Shown here: positions 33,101 through 46,610 of the stretch, one piece after another
Layout of the letters: each line of letters begins with the position of its first letter
How positions within the stretch are numbered: the stretch's first letter is position 1
Notes under the pieces: generated by a model
The model's input: only the letters and a program-made list of their open reading frames with translations
Told to the model about the DNA's origin: nothing
Database searches by the model: none
Origin: Heterocephalus glaber
Taxonomy: Eukaryota; Chordata; Mammalia; Rodentia; Bathyergidae
Direction: 5' to 3'
Assembly: GCF_000247695.1 (NCBI RefSeq)
Contig: NW_004624800.1
Span: forward strand, 8,481,467 to 8,545,466
Length of the DNA stretch: 64,000 nucleotides
Made by a program: the position numbers and the translations under genes

Positions 33101-35460
33101 TATACTTTTTCCTTGTTGTCCATAATAATATTTTATTTTGATCGGTTTTTATGATTTCTAAAATTTTGTACTTTCTCACAAGTATGTATTGAAGAATATG
33201 TTGAATTTTCTGAGCAAAAGATTCAGGCAAATATATGAACATTCTTTTTCCAGGTAAGAGGGTAGATAAAATTTCAGAGTCAAATGGGTAAAAAGAATAC
33301 ATCCTTTTCTAGGTTTCAGACTTCTACCTCAATTAGTAGAGTCTTTTGATAGAGAACAAAATATTAAAAGGCATGTCTAGAAGCATTTATCTCAGAATTG
33401 ATTACTTAATAATTGTAGACTAGAAGCCTGCATTTATTAGCCTGTTATATCAAGTGGGTAATATTAAATAAAACTTAATGTACATTATGTTAACTGTATA
33501 CTCTTAACACCATGGTTTAGCAATTTTCTACAGTTTTATTATTATTATATTATTATTTTTTGCAGCCTGGGTAAATAATCCATGGATATGTATAGATAGT
33601 AACAAACAGGTATCAAATATATACAAGTTAAACAAAACCAAAGAACTGGAAATGGGCATTTATTTTCAATTGCTGTTAATCTCAATGCAGAGGTAAAGCT
33701 GTCTTTTCTTCTCTAGGCCTTTTGACATTTGCAGCAATACATTGTGCATTTTACTCTGTCATCTGTGATATTGGAAATGAAACACTATGTCTGATCAGAA
33801 GCGTCAAGAATGAAGCCAAGCAGAAGATACCTAAGTATCTTATGGTCCATTGCCCACAGTGATTGAGCTGGTGGCATCTAAAAGTGACAGGGAGAGGGCT
33901 GACACACAACATCATCTCTCACAGTCCCAACCACACACAAAAAGCAACACACACCCACATGAAGAAATGCACTTCTCATTCCGCTGCCAGGTAATTGCCT
34001 AATTGAGCATTAAGGCCTTCAAAGAGCACTAAACATGAGTAGAATTGAACCTTTCTCCCCCTTTCAACTGACCTAAGATGATTTCCTATAGTTTCTTTTG
34101 TGTAAATAATGAAAAAAGTTACATAAACAAAAGTGTTGATGTTTACATTAAAATTTTATAGTATAGAACTCCACCTTACGTTTCATGTACATTAAAAATA
34201 TATATTATTAATTTCTCTTCTAAATAAGGGTATAAAATAATAGTTCTAAATTGTCCTTTAGTTACTGAATATCCCAGGGGTGAGTCAGGTATAACCCACC
34301 ACCTATTTTTGAGTAGTTCATTTACATTTCTAAATTGTGAGAAAAAAAAAAATCAAAACAAGAATGTTATATAACATCAGAAATTATGGGACATTCAAGT
34401 TCCAGGGTGAATCAATGAAGTTCTATCAAAACACATTCACGCTCACTCGTTTGTGCTTCTGTCTATTTATTTCTGGGCTTTCAAGATGTGATAGCAGAAT
34501 TTAGTCTTTGTGACAGAGATCCTATGTGTCATGCAAAGCCTTAAATATTTACGGTCTGGCTTTTCAATGAAATGTTTGCTTACTCAGGAGTTATACCCTG
34601 TTCACCCATTTCAACTAAAGTAGAAATAGTCAAGATAAGTTTAATAGTTTGGTGTAGTTTTGTTTCAAGTCGTTTCAGATGTATACTCTTCCTCAAGTTA
34701 ATTCTTAACTCAATAATTTAGGAGCATGTAACACTTTCCTGGCTCTTTCTGCCCCTCCAGCCTCTGCTGGAATCATATTGTTTTACTATATAGAACATTC
34801 TAAGCCAGAGCACACACTCTTTGTCTAGTAATAAAACTGACATATGCTTTTTGATTAAAAGAGGTACAGTGCAACAATACAAATGAGGAACATATGATCT
34901 AATTAGACAAGACTTGCGAGGGTTTTAAAGGGCTAGATTTCACAATAAGATTCATTTTATGCCATCCAATCAAAAGAAGACTTTGACCAAGGGGTAGGGA
35001 GAATTTAGACCAGCATTGCCAAGTAAAATTAGGAAAATAACATACATTCGTGAAAGGAGTCTATATTTTCACTAGCCCTCTACAAGGATTCGTTTTTCAT
35101 TGTTCTCACCTATTTTTATCTGTGATAAAATTTTCATGAATAATACAAAAATAGATTTGAATTAACACAACTTGTATATGTCTTATCTCTTCTGTTCTGT
35201 ATATAGCTATATATACTGTCAGCCCTATATTTTTAGATATCGGTTATATATATATTCAAGGAAAATGACCTCATGATAGACACTTCTCTGCTAGCTTGTA
35301 AAGAGGGTTATTTCTCATCCTATCTGTGCTATAGCATAGATCTATTTCCAGAAAACAGCTGTCGGTCTATTGAGGATATTTTTTTATCTCCCAAATAGCC
35401 TTGGGCCCTGGTGGCTAATTATCTGCCAAAGGAATGTGGGCAGAAATGATGTGGGTGATT
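30110..35460. other. Long repeat-poor stretch
   Basis: I see no SINE, L1, LTR or DNA element in 5.3 kb, which is unusual for this window. No coding exon recognised either. Low repeat density could reflect constraint on noncoding sequence, but I cannot test that here. Confidence 0.45.
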
Positions 35461-35513
35461 TTTAAGCCAAGGGGTTCCGAAAGCAGTTCTACCTTCTCTC
35501 TTTTTGTTCACAG

Positions 35514-35549
35514 CAGCTGAATGAAGACGATTCTGAAGCCCTCAGGGAG
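35514..35549 (+). other. Candidate 36-nt microexon
   Basis: A pyrimidine tract (CCTTCTCTCTTTTTGTTCACAG) ends at 35513; the exon candidate reads QLNEDDSEALRE in its single open frame; GTAGGG follows at 35550. The other two frames contain stops. Length 36 is a multiple of three. CAGCAG at the acceptor is a tandem (NAGNAG) site. Lies inside the repeat-poor block. Gene not recognised; could be chance. Confidence 0.35.
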
Positions 35550-35559
35550 GTAGGGCTGA

Positions 35560-38249
35560 AAGAAGGAATCGTTAAATACAAAACCACTTGCCAACCAGTA
35601 ACATCTGCTTAGAGCGAGAAGTAAACAGCACGGGGAGAACTATGTCCTTCAAGAATTTATTTGTTGCAGCAGTTTGAGTTACACTGAAGAAGTACAGGTG
35701 ATAACTATAGCATTGTCACCAAACACAAAGGACACATATAGATCCACTAATTTCTCAATAGCGTTTACGGTGTTGATCATTTGCAGTCCTTTGAAACTCA
35801 TCTTTGTCTTGGTCTTCCTTTTTGAGAGTCATCTGCAGCACCCATCGACACCACCACACCCCACACCTTTTTGGTTCTGTCCATCCTCCTGGCTGCTCCT
35901 TCTCATCTTCTTGGCCTATTCTTCTATGTATTTAAAGTTCAAATCTCCAAAAACTGTGTCCTGTGTCCTGGAATCTTTTCTTTTCCTGGACAACCTCAGC
36001 CGCCTCAGACCCACTGGAATAAACATCACTTCCTCTAAGACCTTCAGTTGGAAGAAGGTAACATTTGTGACTTAGGTCACACTATTTAAAACACTCTGGA
36101 AACATATGAAAGTACTATCCCTTCCGAATATGCTATATCTATCTATATCTATATCTATATCTATCTCCCTCTTTCTCAGTACTTTAAAATTATAATGTAG
36201 GTAGATTTTATTTCACCTTATGTACAAGATATGGGAATTAGAATTATTTACTCCCTCAACAAGAAATTAAGAATTTTGCATGGACCACCACTGTATGGAG
36301 TGCTGGAGAGGAGAGACAATAGCTTGGCTTTCATGGAGTTTATTCAAGAGGAGGAAAATAGATTTTCAAATGAAATAATTTCAGACTAAGACAAAGACTA
36401 AGGAGACGATAAAGTGTAATTCTAAAAATACACAGAAATGTGATCGTGGTGCCATTCAGCAGAGTCATCAGTAGTTTGGTAGTAGTCTGCATATCAGTGA
36501 ATACTCTCTGAGGAGACAACTTGTGATGAAGATGACCCTCCATACAGACATCCTGAGGAATATTCCAGGAACAGGGAAATCAAATGCAAAAGAGACAATG
36601 CTCTCTGTTTGAAAAATTGAGACTGCCAGTATGGCTAGAATATATATGCCAAAAGAGACCAAATGAATAGAAAGGGCACCAACTGTGGGAATTTAAAATT
36701 CAGATATTCTAAATATGCTGGACAGCATTCAAATAGAAGACAAGGGGAAAACAGGAAATTTGGGGAGACCTTCCCATCTTTACCATTAGAAATATGGATG
36801 ATCTTTGGAGAAACACTTATTCTTTCTGGCTTTTGGAGCCACTTTTGCAAAACATGGGTGTTATAGAATTAATAGGCATTATTTGTGTGGATCAAGAAAA
36901 GTATTAAAGACAATAAAATTTTCAGATTTTCACAGGGGTATATGTAAAACACAAATTAATTTCAAACAAAATATCCAAAGATGCAGGGTGATCCTTCCAT
37001 TTAGTTTTGCAATAGTTTTATTCTTCACTCTTGCTTTAATACTGTAATATAATTTGTTTTTCTTTGTTTACTTTCCCAAAGAGACTGAGTGCTACTTGAA
37101 AAGTAAGACACTTTCTCATTTCTTTTAGGGTCTTCTAAGATTAGCATGTAATATTCATCTAATACATGTATATTTAATGAATCATCATGTTTTCAGTTGG
37201 TGTCATTTGAGAGCATTCTTTGGCTGGTGACAGGGACCTTGTGCCACAGTGGGTAGAGTGGGGAAAGGCTGGGCTGAAGGTCAGGTCCAGTGGCTGTGAT
37301 TTCTGTTTGCTCAAAGAGTGGGCAGCATTGTCACTTTCAGTTGAGTGCCAAAATGCTGACCTCTTGCAAAGCAGATTGGCTTTGATATTGCTAAGATAAC
37401 TGGGTTTTTTAAAAAGTGAAAATCAGCTTTTCAAAAAGGATTCTAAATTTCTGAGTTGAAAGAAGTAAAATATAAACTAATAGTTTAGCAATCTGTAAAA
37501 GACTCCTGTCCACATCCAATAACCTGGTCTGAGATATTATTCAACAGGAAGAAACGGTCAAGAAATGTACTTTCTGTGTCAGGGCTTTAAGTCATTTCTG
37601 ACCTTTTTTGTACTTACTCTGATCTTTCCTAAAAAAACCTGTAACTTTTTTGCATAGTGTTTAAGCTCTGGGAGAAAAAATACCTAATGCATGTTGGAAC
37701 CCACAAATTTATTTCCCATTTTTAAAATCTTTACAAATCTTTACAATGGAGGTTTGTACTTATCTCTCTTCTACATCAGCCTATACATTTGACAGACTCA
37801 CTCATTTGAGCTTTTGAATTCTGACCAGGACACAGGCGTGTCCCTGGAGAATACATACAGGCATATTTCACTTGCTCACCAAAACAAATATGCAAATAGT
37901 TTTAAAAATTAAAAATAGAAAAAATTTTAGAATATTCCATGTAAACTGCAAGTTTTGCCATGCAAATTATTTATTTTTTAAAAAATCTAATAAGGAGAAA
38001 TAATTTTGTCTTCCATGAATTTGTACTCAGTGATCTTACCTTTATTCTCAACATTGTCTCCATTATGATCATTCACATCAGGGTGCTATGGTTCATGTGT
38101 GGTCAAAAGACTAATAAGTTATCAGAGATAGTTGATTTCCCAAGAATTTTCTGAAATCATGTCATGACTCAACATTCACTAAATATATCTTTGTATTCTT
38201 TCTTGGACTCCTAACTCTTCCTACTCTCTAGCATTTTTATCTTTCCCCT
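35560..38249. other. Repeat-poor sequence, no gene seen
   Basis: One short microsatellite (36133-36167). A stretch at 35760-36010 has a 133-codon plus-strand frame with hydrophobic runs; I see no family and suspect an old repeat. Confidence 0.4.
36133..36167. repeat. (CTATAT)n/(CTAT)n short tandem repeat
   Basis: Imperfect CTATAT and CTAT units, visible directly. Confidence 0.8.
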
Positions 38250-38264
38250 TTTCAATTCATTCTT

Positions 38265-38349
38265 TTTTTTAATTTTGGTACCGGGGATCGAACTCAGGTC
38301 CTTGCGCTTGTGCAGCAAGCGGTGAAACCACTGAGCTAAATCCCGGCCC
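38265..38349 (-). mobile_element. tRNA-derived ID-like SINE
   Basis: GGTACCGGGGATCGAACTCA through CCACTGAGCTAAATCCCGGC on the plus strand. Flanked by TTCAATTCATTCTT (38251-38264) and TTCAATTCGTTCTT (38350-38363), 13 of 14 matching. Short T run marks the antisense A-tail. Confidence 0.94.
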
Positions 38350-38446
38350 TTCAATTCGTTCTTAAGGGGAGGTAATCCACCATAGTTACCCACCACATCT
38401 TGATGTTTCTTTCCTTCTATCAAGCATGTGTAGGAGCACATAAGTG

Positions 38447-38465
38447 GTGTGTGTGTGTGTGTGTG
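38447..38465. repeat. (GT)n microsatellite
   Basis: About nine GT units. Confidence 0.9.
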
Positions 38466-38876
38466 AGGAACACAAAAGAAGTATAACTGTATTATTATTC
38501 TTTAATCATCTTTCCAAGCAAATGTGAATAGTTCTCTCTTGCTTGCTTTTTGTAATTTTTTAGGTTAATTCGCCACTCCAAATAAAAAATCTCCAACGAA
38601 CACAGTGCCACATTTCAAACTGTATTTTAACCGTGCCTGTTCTCAGATTATCTACTGGTTGTGTCTAATGCAGCCTAAATAATGACATACAAATTTCTTA
38701 ACCCATCACCATTAGAACTTAAGTGGTTGGCTCAGTGCCTTTTAAAGTAAGAAACTTCTCTCACTTATGTTATCATCCTCCATGTTTCCCTCACCATTCT
38801 CTGAATTTTTAAAAAATGAAAATATTAGTTTTCTTTCATTGCTTGTTATCATATATCTTTAAATAGTATTTTAAAA
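38466..38876. other. AT-rich unique sequence
   Basis: Nothing recognised. Confidence 0.5.
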
Positions 38877-39060
38877 ATGTTTTATTTTGATTAGTGCATA
38901 TTTGTAGTACATAATGATGACATTCATCATGGAATGTGATCCATGGGCAGTTGTTATGTACACATAATATATCTTAATTATTTTTACAACCTCTTCCTTC
39001 CCTTCCTCTCTCTCCATTTCTCATTCTCCTTTCCATTTGCAGTACCACATGTGCTCTCTA
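38877..39060 (-). mobile_element. Old L1 3'-UTR fragment, antisense
   Basis: TTTATTTTGATTAGTGCATA, TTTGTAGTACATAATGATGA and a CTTCCTTCCCTTCCTCTCTC tract match the antisense 3' end of an older L1 family. The fragment at 55560 begins with the same TTTTATCTGATTAGTATATG-type sequence. Confidence 0.65.
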
Positions 39061-39908
39061 AAAAACTCACAATGTCTACTAAGGAAGGGTTAGGATTCCT
39101 ATTGTGTGCTATGGTTCACTAAAATGAAACCTTCCTAATTTTGGCAAAGAGAGTACGTAATCCCCGGTGTCATTTAGAATCCGTTACCCCTTTCCGATTG
39201 TGTGTTTATGCTAGGCAAATATAAAGCATGTAGAAATAAATAATTTTGTCTGTAAATCCTCAAATAACTAAAGGTATCAGAATAATTTTGGCTCTACCTA
39301 ACAAAAAACCCAACTCGAATTTTACCTGTACAATTGAGATAAGTCACAACTCACTAAAATGTTCAGTATTGGTGTAGGTTATGTGTGCGTCATTGTCAGG
39401 GCTTAATACAATTTTTTTTCATGACACTAACATCCCCTTTCTGATTCCTAATCTTTCCATCCTCAAATTAGCATTTTAATGTAACAAATGCCTCAATCCA
39501 AGCACCACAAGTTACAGAGGAAGTGAGGATTGATCTCCTACACTCTTAAAACAAAATTGCTGAACTTGACCCTTGTTTAAATCTAATTAGGATTTTTGCC
39601 TTCTCTGGCATCATTTAGCATAATAGGAGGAATGCAAGGTAGGCTAGAACTGGGATCAAGTGAAATCATATTCTCAAATTAGTAATTGCAGCATGGAGGA
39701 TGAGATCGTGCCAATTTTTTTTTATAGAAGTGGGACTTGCCTAGAAAATCCAGTTGGAATTAATCACAGAGAAATTGCATGAATCATATCAGTCAGGGAG
39801 AAGGTAGGAAAGCTTCTAGGAAATTAACTCTCCCCGTCTCCCATTGAAGACTTCTGTACATAATAATCTTAAATTTTATTAATCTATGAGTACTCATTAT
39901 TGTCCTGC
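39061..39908. other. AT-rich unique sequence
   Basis: Nothing recognised. Confidence 0.5.
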
Positions 39909-40028
39909 TTTGTTTTTGTTTTTGAGACAATGTCTTCTTGTGTTGCCCATGCTGATTTTGAACTCCAAAGCTGAACTGATGCTCCTGCCTCAGCCGCTGT
40001 AGCAGCTTGAACTACCTCATACCTGGCT
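39909..40028 (-). mobile_element. B1/7SL-derived SINE, antisense, diverged
   Basis: TTTTTGAGACAATGTCTTCT, TGTTGCCCATGCTGATTTTG and ATGCTCCTGCCTCAGCCGCT keep the 7SL-type order. More diverged than the copies at 18.2-18.6 kb. Confidence 0.8.
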
Positions 40029-42438
40029 GTCATGCCTTTATGATCAAAATTTGAATTGCCATAAAGTCTCTCACCCTGGGTGCTTGAGATATAATTTTCA
40101 TGACAGTGTTGATCAAATCAGAGTAACCTTAAAATAGGTTTACTATCCAAGTGGTTTTTCATTATCTTAAATACTTTATAATGGCTTTATATTTTATTTA
40201 CTCTCTTTTGACTAAATATACATGCAAAGAACTTCTTTCTATCTTAGAAGAACATCAGCCAGGGTACCTTTCAATGATAAATGTACCTTTTAGTGACATG
40301 TTATCAGTGTCTGCACCATCTAAGAATTGCTATTAAACATATGGAAAAGAACTTTAAATACAAACAGTGGAACTGAGAAATTAAAAGTTTAATTTAATTT
40401 AAATTAACTTCAATTTTAGTGACCACACGTGACTAGTTGCTTCTCTTTCAGAGATTGCAAATACTAAACAATATATGTTCGATCCACTAGTACATTTAAT
40501 TGAGGTGTATGAATTAGAATGACTCCCAAATCCATGAGCCAGGAAAATCAAACAAATCAGTTTTTTCATATATTTTTTTCCAACATGACTGTTTTCAGTA
40601 CATTAATAAGAAGTTTCAAAAACTAATTCCTTGCAAGGAAGCCTCTTGAACATTATACAGCATAGCAAGCACATTTTACCTTCACACTTACAGAAAAATG
40701 AGCTATAAGATTCAAGGCAGCTAGACATTTGAGAGAGGCTCTGTGGCATTAACCTCTCACAAGGGCAGAGGAGTTTCACTCTCCAATACTTTTATTTTAT
40801 GTATGGAAAAATTGGTTATATCACTACACTATTTTTGAAACAATAGCTCATACTACTTGCTTTATATGGTCATTGGCTCTGTTCAAGTTGATACACAGGT
40901 AAAAATTCTTTTGTTATTTTTCCGATCTTCTAATGTAATGCAATATATTTGGAAATTAGAAATGGTAATTAAAGTAAAAGATACTAAATTTTGCAATTTT
41001 TATTATGCTTTCATACCATAACAGTATTTTAAGAAGATAAGCATTCATCTTCTATACTGATGTTAAATCTAGAAAATAATTCTTTTCAGAATAAATTGTT
41101 ATTTGAATATGTGTATGATATGTAATAACACTATTACAATCTACATCAATAACAATTATTGAAATTATTAAAGGATAATGTCATATTTGTTAACCTGATA
41201 CTTGAGTTTCAATATACTATATGTTAATTCATTGAGCTGTACATTAAAATCAGAAAGAGTAAACATAGGATTGATGAGGTTGAGCATAGAAGTTTGGCAC
41301 AGGGATAATGCAGTCCAAGCAATTACTGTCTTTCTTAGATTTCCCAACACAAATGGCCCAAGGTGATACTTTTGTGAGACACTGGCAGGCAGAAATTGTG
41401 GAATCCAGCCACAAAAGTGACATGTACATCTACTTCATGAAAAGAGGTGGTATGTGACAACTGAGCAGGTTTAAAGAAGTATCTCTGTATACTATGACAA
41501 TATTTTGATGGGGATACCTGGATCATAAAAACTCTTGCTGGTCTAGCAGAAGGTTTCTCAAAATCATTGTAACGTGTGCATCCATGCAAAGGATATTTCA
41601 TTTATATTCAAAAGTCCCCTGACACACCTATTACCTATTTGTATCCTTTTTTAATTGTTTCTTAATCATTCTCCCTCTGAACGGAACTTGGTCAACCACT
41701 CCATAATGATTCTCTGTAATCTGAACACTTTAGGAGTTTCATCTCCCTAAATTATTGTTTTAATCATTCTATATTCAAAAACTTTTCAAATTCTCTTCTA
41801 CTTTCTAAGTGCAGACATCTTTATAGTCATACTTTCTAACATCTACTGACACCTAACATTTTCAGTCTTTATTGCTATTTATTAGAAACAAAATATCCAT
41901 ATTAAGCTGGAATGTATACCATTCAAAGGAAATCCAATTTAATAGACGTGTCTTAGCGCATTACAGCATGGTATTGTTCCCAATTCTGAGGGATTTGACA
42001 AGAAAAGCCTTTGTTTGAGTTCTGATTGTGTTAATTTGCCTGACAGTAGCCTCAGCAACTTCCTTTGTAAGACAGGGGCAGAATATTCTACAGGTAAAGG
42101 AAAGTGGCCTAGAGACGCTGCTATGGGTGAGAGGAACATGGCTCTACTGATGTTCCCTTATGTTCTTCTCCATGAGGTGGTGTCCAGCCATCCACTGTCT
42201 GCCATACTTCTTTAGCTGCAAACAATAGCCTCTCTTTTGGGTTGTGGAGCCCCCTCCCACCAATCTTATATGAATTATTCTGTACCATCTTCTCTTGTAC
42301 ATATTCATCACTTACTTGCTACATAAGTGTTTATATAAGTTTTATTTGGTTTATATCATCTTATAAGTTCCTTGAGGGAGTAGCAATGGTTTCATAACTC
42401 CATCTCCTAAACAACTCTTAACGCAAGGCTGTACCTTA
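40029..42438. other. AT-rich unique sequence
   Basis: No gene or repeat recognised. An 88-codon minus-strand frame at 41335-41601 shows no familiar motif. Confidence 0.45.
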
Positions 42439-42663
42439 TTGATTGGCAAGCTATGGCCCTCAGAACAAATCCAAACAGTTAACTCTTTTTGTAAATAATG
42501 TTTTGTGGGAACACAGCCATGCGTGCTCACCTGAGTAGGTATCATTCAAGGATTCTTCTCTGCTTTGATGAGAAGTTGTTTACAGGGACAGAGTCTGATT
42601 GCCTGGATGAATGTTCAGTCCTTCAATATCCATATCTGATCCTTTACAGAGAGAGTTTGTGTT
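42439..42663. mobile_element. Ancient hAT-type non-autonomous element (diverged)
   Basis: TTGTAAATAATGTTTTGTGG then GAACACAGCCATGCGTGCTC, and later ATCCTTTACAGAGAGAGTTT, match the order of a well-known old mammalian DNA element whose copies contain GGAACACAGCCATGCCCATT and CCCTTTACAGAAAAAGTTTG. Superfamily from memory. Confidence 0.55.
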
Positions 42664-44577
42664 TCACTGATGTGCGTGAAAATGGCTCAGTAACTATTTG
42701 CTCAAAAATTTATAATTTTCTGCAAACTGTTTCTACAATTACAGAATGAACAAAGTCTTCCAGAGTTGAGTTCCAGGGTTAAGGTTACTTTACATTAAAA
42801 GAATCTCAGCTGGTTTATATTACTATCAAAAGTTTCACTGTGGAAATATATGCAGTACTTCTGGTAATGAAATGAACTCTATTTGCTATTAAAAAGATGC
42901 ACGCAGTGAACACCTTTGTTTTATAATTTTACTGTCTTCTATCAAGACATCTGGGAATATCAATTTAAACAAAGCAGTTTTAAAGACAATACCAAAGAAA
43001 GTATAATTGTAGGCTATTCTTTTGCAGGAACAGATACTTCATTTAGTTAAATGACAGTGATAAGAAATTTTGCATGTTTTAGTAACATTTTGCAGTAAGA
43101 TCCATTGTTTCACACATGTTCACTGAAGTTTACTTCTTGATTGAGATGACAGTATTCAAAATAAAACTACTAACAAGTCATTTTAATTCATGAATATTGG
43201 GCTGAGGCAGTGGTGGAAAAACTTTCCCATTCTGATTTGGATTTCAAATGGGGCCTTCATAAATCAAGATGAAGCCCATAGATTTTCTCATTTACCACCT
43301 CTACTGCTGATGATCAGTAAAATAGGGTGGCTTGTTGTTCAGAGCCCACTTGCTCAGAATTTTTTAATCTTCCAACAGGCAACCACTCAACACAAAAAAG
43401 TATCCTGTCTTGCCTAATGCAGTGAAATAAATAAACCAGTGTTTCCCTGCCTGAGAAGATGAGATTTCAGATTGTTTCTTTGCAAATCACTATCCTACTG
43501 TGTTGAGCTATTCAAATTTTATAGACTGCACAATATCCAGGGCAGCTTTACTCAGCTAGTGATGCCTTAATTGGTTAATGTGGCTTCCAGGTGATATGAA
43601 ATAATTTTTTAGATCTAAATGAATATTAAACAACAAATCAATTTTCACTAATATGACATCTTTTGATACTTGTTTCTTTACCTACCCTAGCTGAATGTAT
43701 TTAGGTACGGTTGTCTGTTTGGGCAAGAACTCTGAGTTAATGGGTTAGCTGTTTAAGACTGCATTTTATTCCCTGAACTGAGTAAGTTAGAAAGGGACTA
43801 CAGCTTTAGTCTCTTAAATAAAATATTAGAAAAGACAAAAACTATACCATAGTACTTGAAACAGAATATCAAACATATCTGGAAAATTAGAAAGTTAAAT
43901 GAAGAACACACTCTTAGGACAGTGTGTTCTTTTCTCTTTCAAATATTTTTCTAAAACTAGCTAAATTCCACTGCCTTAAGCAAGAACCAATCTATGACAC
44001 TGGAGATAGAAGAATTTCTTTTAGAACAAAGAAACATAAAAGTGAATGTGACTCAGGAATTAGGACAATTATCAAAAAACTAGAATAGATGTAATTTAGG
44101 ATACTCAATCAATTTTTATTCTTTAACTTTTGTTTCATTTGAATTTTTATTTAGAAGTTGCCTTAATTTTTGTTGTAATGAAATTTTTCATTAGAACTTT
44201 TTCACTGATTCCTGTTTGGTGAGAGATCAGGTAATTTTGACGGTCAATAGCTCCTCCTCAAATAATTCAACCTTCACAGGTGCACTAACTCTTTCTACTA
44301 AAAGTTACCATTAAGCCCAACACTCACGCTATTTTTTTAACTATAGGAAAATAACTCCAACATATCCAGCAGCTCCTGATTTGAGGATGTTCAGTTGCTC
44401 CTCATCTGGAGTCAACAGTTGGGAATGAAACTCAATTATCTTTAAGAAGACCTTAATTATAAATTCTATCATGTTAATATTCACTTCACTGTAGTCTTTT
44501 GTCTCTTAGCTCATCTTCATTATACACAAAGTAGCTGTGTGCAGACTATATTTTTGGTAATCTTTAAAACCTTCAGG
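42664..44577. other. AT-rich unique sequence
   Basis: Nothing recognised. Confidence 0.5.
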
Positions 44578-45600
44578 AGATTCTTCCCTAAGATGGTGGA
44601 ATAGAATTAATTTTTGTGGAATGCTGCAATCCAGGGAATCAGTCCAACAGAGGAAAAACTACATTCCGTTCAGTGAAAGTAAAGAAGAGAACTGAGAGCA
44701 ATAAGGAAGTGCAAAGTAGCATCAATGGCATAAAAATTTGGAAAAGCAATGCAGAGAAAGGTACAGAGCAATTATAACTTCAGCCTTGCTCCCCCACTGA
44801 GGACACAGAATCTCAACCCGGCAAGCATAAGGTAAGCAGTCAATATCGGCTTGTCAGTGGTTCTATCTATGGGGAAAAGTGATCATCCTATAAGTTTTTA
44901 CCCTAGTTCTGTATGTGGGCAGAATGTGACTATGATTACAACAGTCAGATAATGAACTGGGCAGAGTCTCACAGGAATAGAACCAGAAGCCATGGAAATG
45001 AGTCTTATTATTAGGGACTAATCCCCTAAAGGAATTGGAAGGTGCTGAGCCCTCACATCACAATTTAGGCTCCGCACTGATTTCCTTCTTATTCAGTTGG
45101 ACAGGAGGTCACTGAAGACAGCCTAGGATGAGGACAATGTGGAACAGAAGCCCACCAGGAAGTGTGAACAGCATGGAGTGTGGGCAATGATGGAAAGAGG
45201 AGTTGAATGTGCAAGAATTTTTGCCTGGTTAACTGGAAAGAATGGCAGTGTGTCTAGAACTGTGTGCATCTGAGAGGCATGAGGAGAGAAAATGATCAGA
45301 ATAAAAACATAAATCAGAAACTCATATAAAAGACTGGTCAGACTTTCCACCTGGCTAAGGAATTTGGTTTGGAGAAGCAGAGTTTCAAGTATGGGGTAGA
45401 TAGGTGGATGATAAGAAGCTGTTAGCATCTGGTTGCCTCCTCTCTGTGTGAAATCATGTACAGGCTGTGGAGGTGGGGTGATGAAAGAAGTGTAGACTGA
45501 GTCTGAATGTAGCTCTTGCCAAAGGCATTTGTGTGCACGCCATTGGGTTGGGGGACAAAGTGACTGGATGAGTGATAGAGGAATCAAAGTGGATTAGAGA
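44578..45600 (+). mobile_element. Possible L1 5' end of the old element
   Basis: CTAAGATGGTGGAATAGAAT resembles the AAGATGGTGG-type start of mammalian L1s, where a YY1 site is usual. The ORF2 part begins only 1 kb later, so ORF1 and the endonuclease part are missing. Link between this stretch and the ORF2 part is inferred from order and strand. Confidence 0.4.
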
Positions 45601-46596
45601 TCTAAATGGTTTCCTTGTCTAATGAAATAGAGACTAAAAGAATGATATAAAGTATAAACAAAACAAAGCGTTGGTTCTTTAAAAAGATAATATTGATAAA
45701 CTGTTAGCAAAACTATTCACAAGAAAGAGAAGATACAAGTTAATAAAATTAGAAGTAAAAAGAGGGCTATTACAACAGATACCATTGAAATACAGGGAAT
45801 CATTAAGAATTATTTTGAAAACTTATTTTCCAATAAATTGGGGAGCATGGAAGAAGTAGATAAACTTCTAGATATATGTGATTATCAAAAATGAACCAAG
45901 ATATCATAAAATTTAGAGATCAAAAACAATCAGTGAGAGTGAAGTGATAATAAAAACAGATCTCCCAACAAAGAAAAGCCTAGGACTGGCCCAGTTTACT
46001 GCTCAATTCTAACAGATGTTCAAAGAAGAACAACAAAAATCTTCAGATCATACCATGAAAAAAATAGAAATAATTCTAAATTCATTCTACAAAACCAGTG
46101 TATAACTTGGATACCAAAATCAGATAAACACTTTACAGAGAAAAGAAAAACTATAGACCTATAGCTTTCATAAATATAGATGCAAAAATTCTGAAAAAAT
46201 ATTCTTCCAAGTTGATTTAAACAACAGTTTTAAAAGTTTATAAACCACAGTCAACCTAGTTTCATTCTAGGGATACACTGATATTTCATCATACACAAAG
46301 CAACAAATGTACTACACTACATAAATAAAATCAAGGAGAAAAAAATCAAATGATCCTTTCAATAGAAGCAGAAAAAGAGTTTTACAAAACTCAACATTCT
46401 TTCATGATAAAAACCCCAAAGAAACCAGATTTAGAAGAATATTACCTCATTATAGAAAAACAACATCATATTGAATGTTAAGTAACTGAAAGCATTTCTT
46501 CTAAAATTAGGAATATAACAAAGGTGTCCATTCACAATTCCTGTATAAAAGAGTACTTGAAAATTTATCCAAAGCAATTAGGCAAGAGAAAGACAT
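45601..46596 (+). mobile_element. Old L1 ORF2, upstream RT part (broken)
   Basis: Broken frames read like the ORF2 stretch before the reverse-transcriptase palm: a Trp-Phe-Phe-Lys-like segment near 45675, a region like L1 linker helices (45780-46000), and AAACTATAGACCTATAGCTT-type coding for the PI-S-like motif near 46150-46185. Many stops and frameshifts. The frame is interrupted at 46597 by a younger L1. Confidence 0.75.
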
Positions 46597-46610
46597 AAAA
46601 GGGCTATGAG

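Noticed and set aside
35674..36075. 133-codon plus-strand frame with hydrophobic runs
   Set aside because: Pyrimidine-rich sequence gives Leu/Phe/Ser runs by itself; resembles an old repeat more than a gene.
41335..41601. Possible processed pseudogene
   Set aside because: No known protein recognised in any frame and no A-tail or target duplication.
45123..45587. 154-codon minus-strand frame
   Set aside because: Antisense to a stretch that probably belongs to the old L1 5' end; no recognisable domain.
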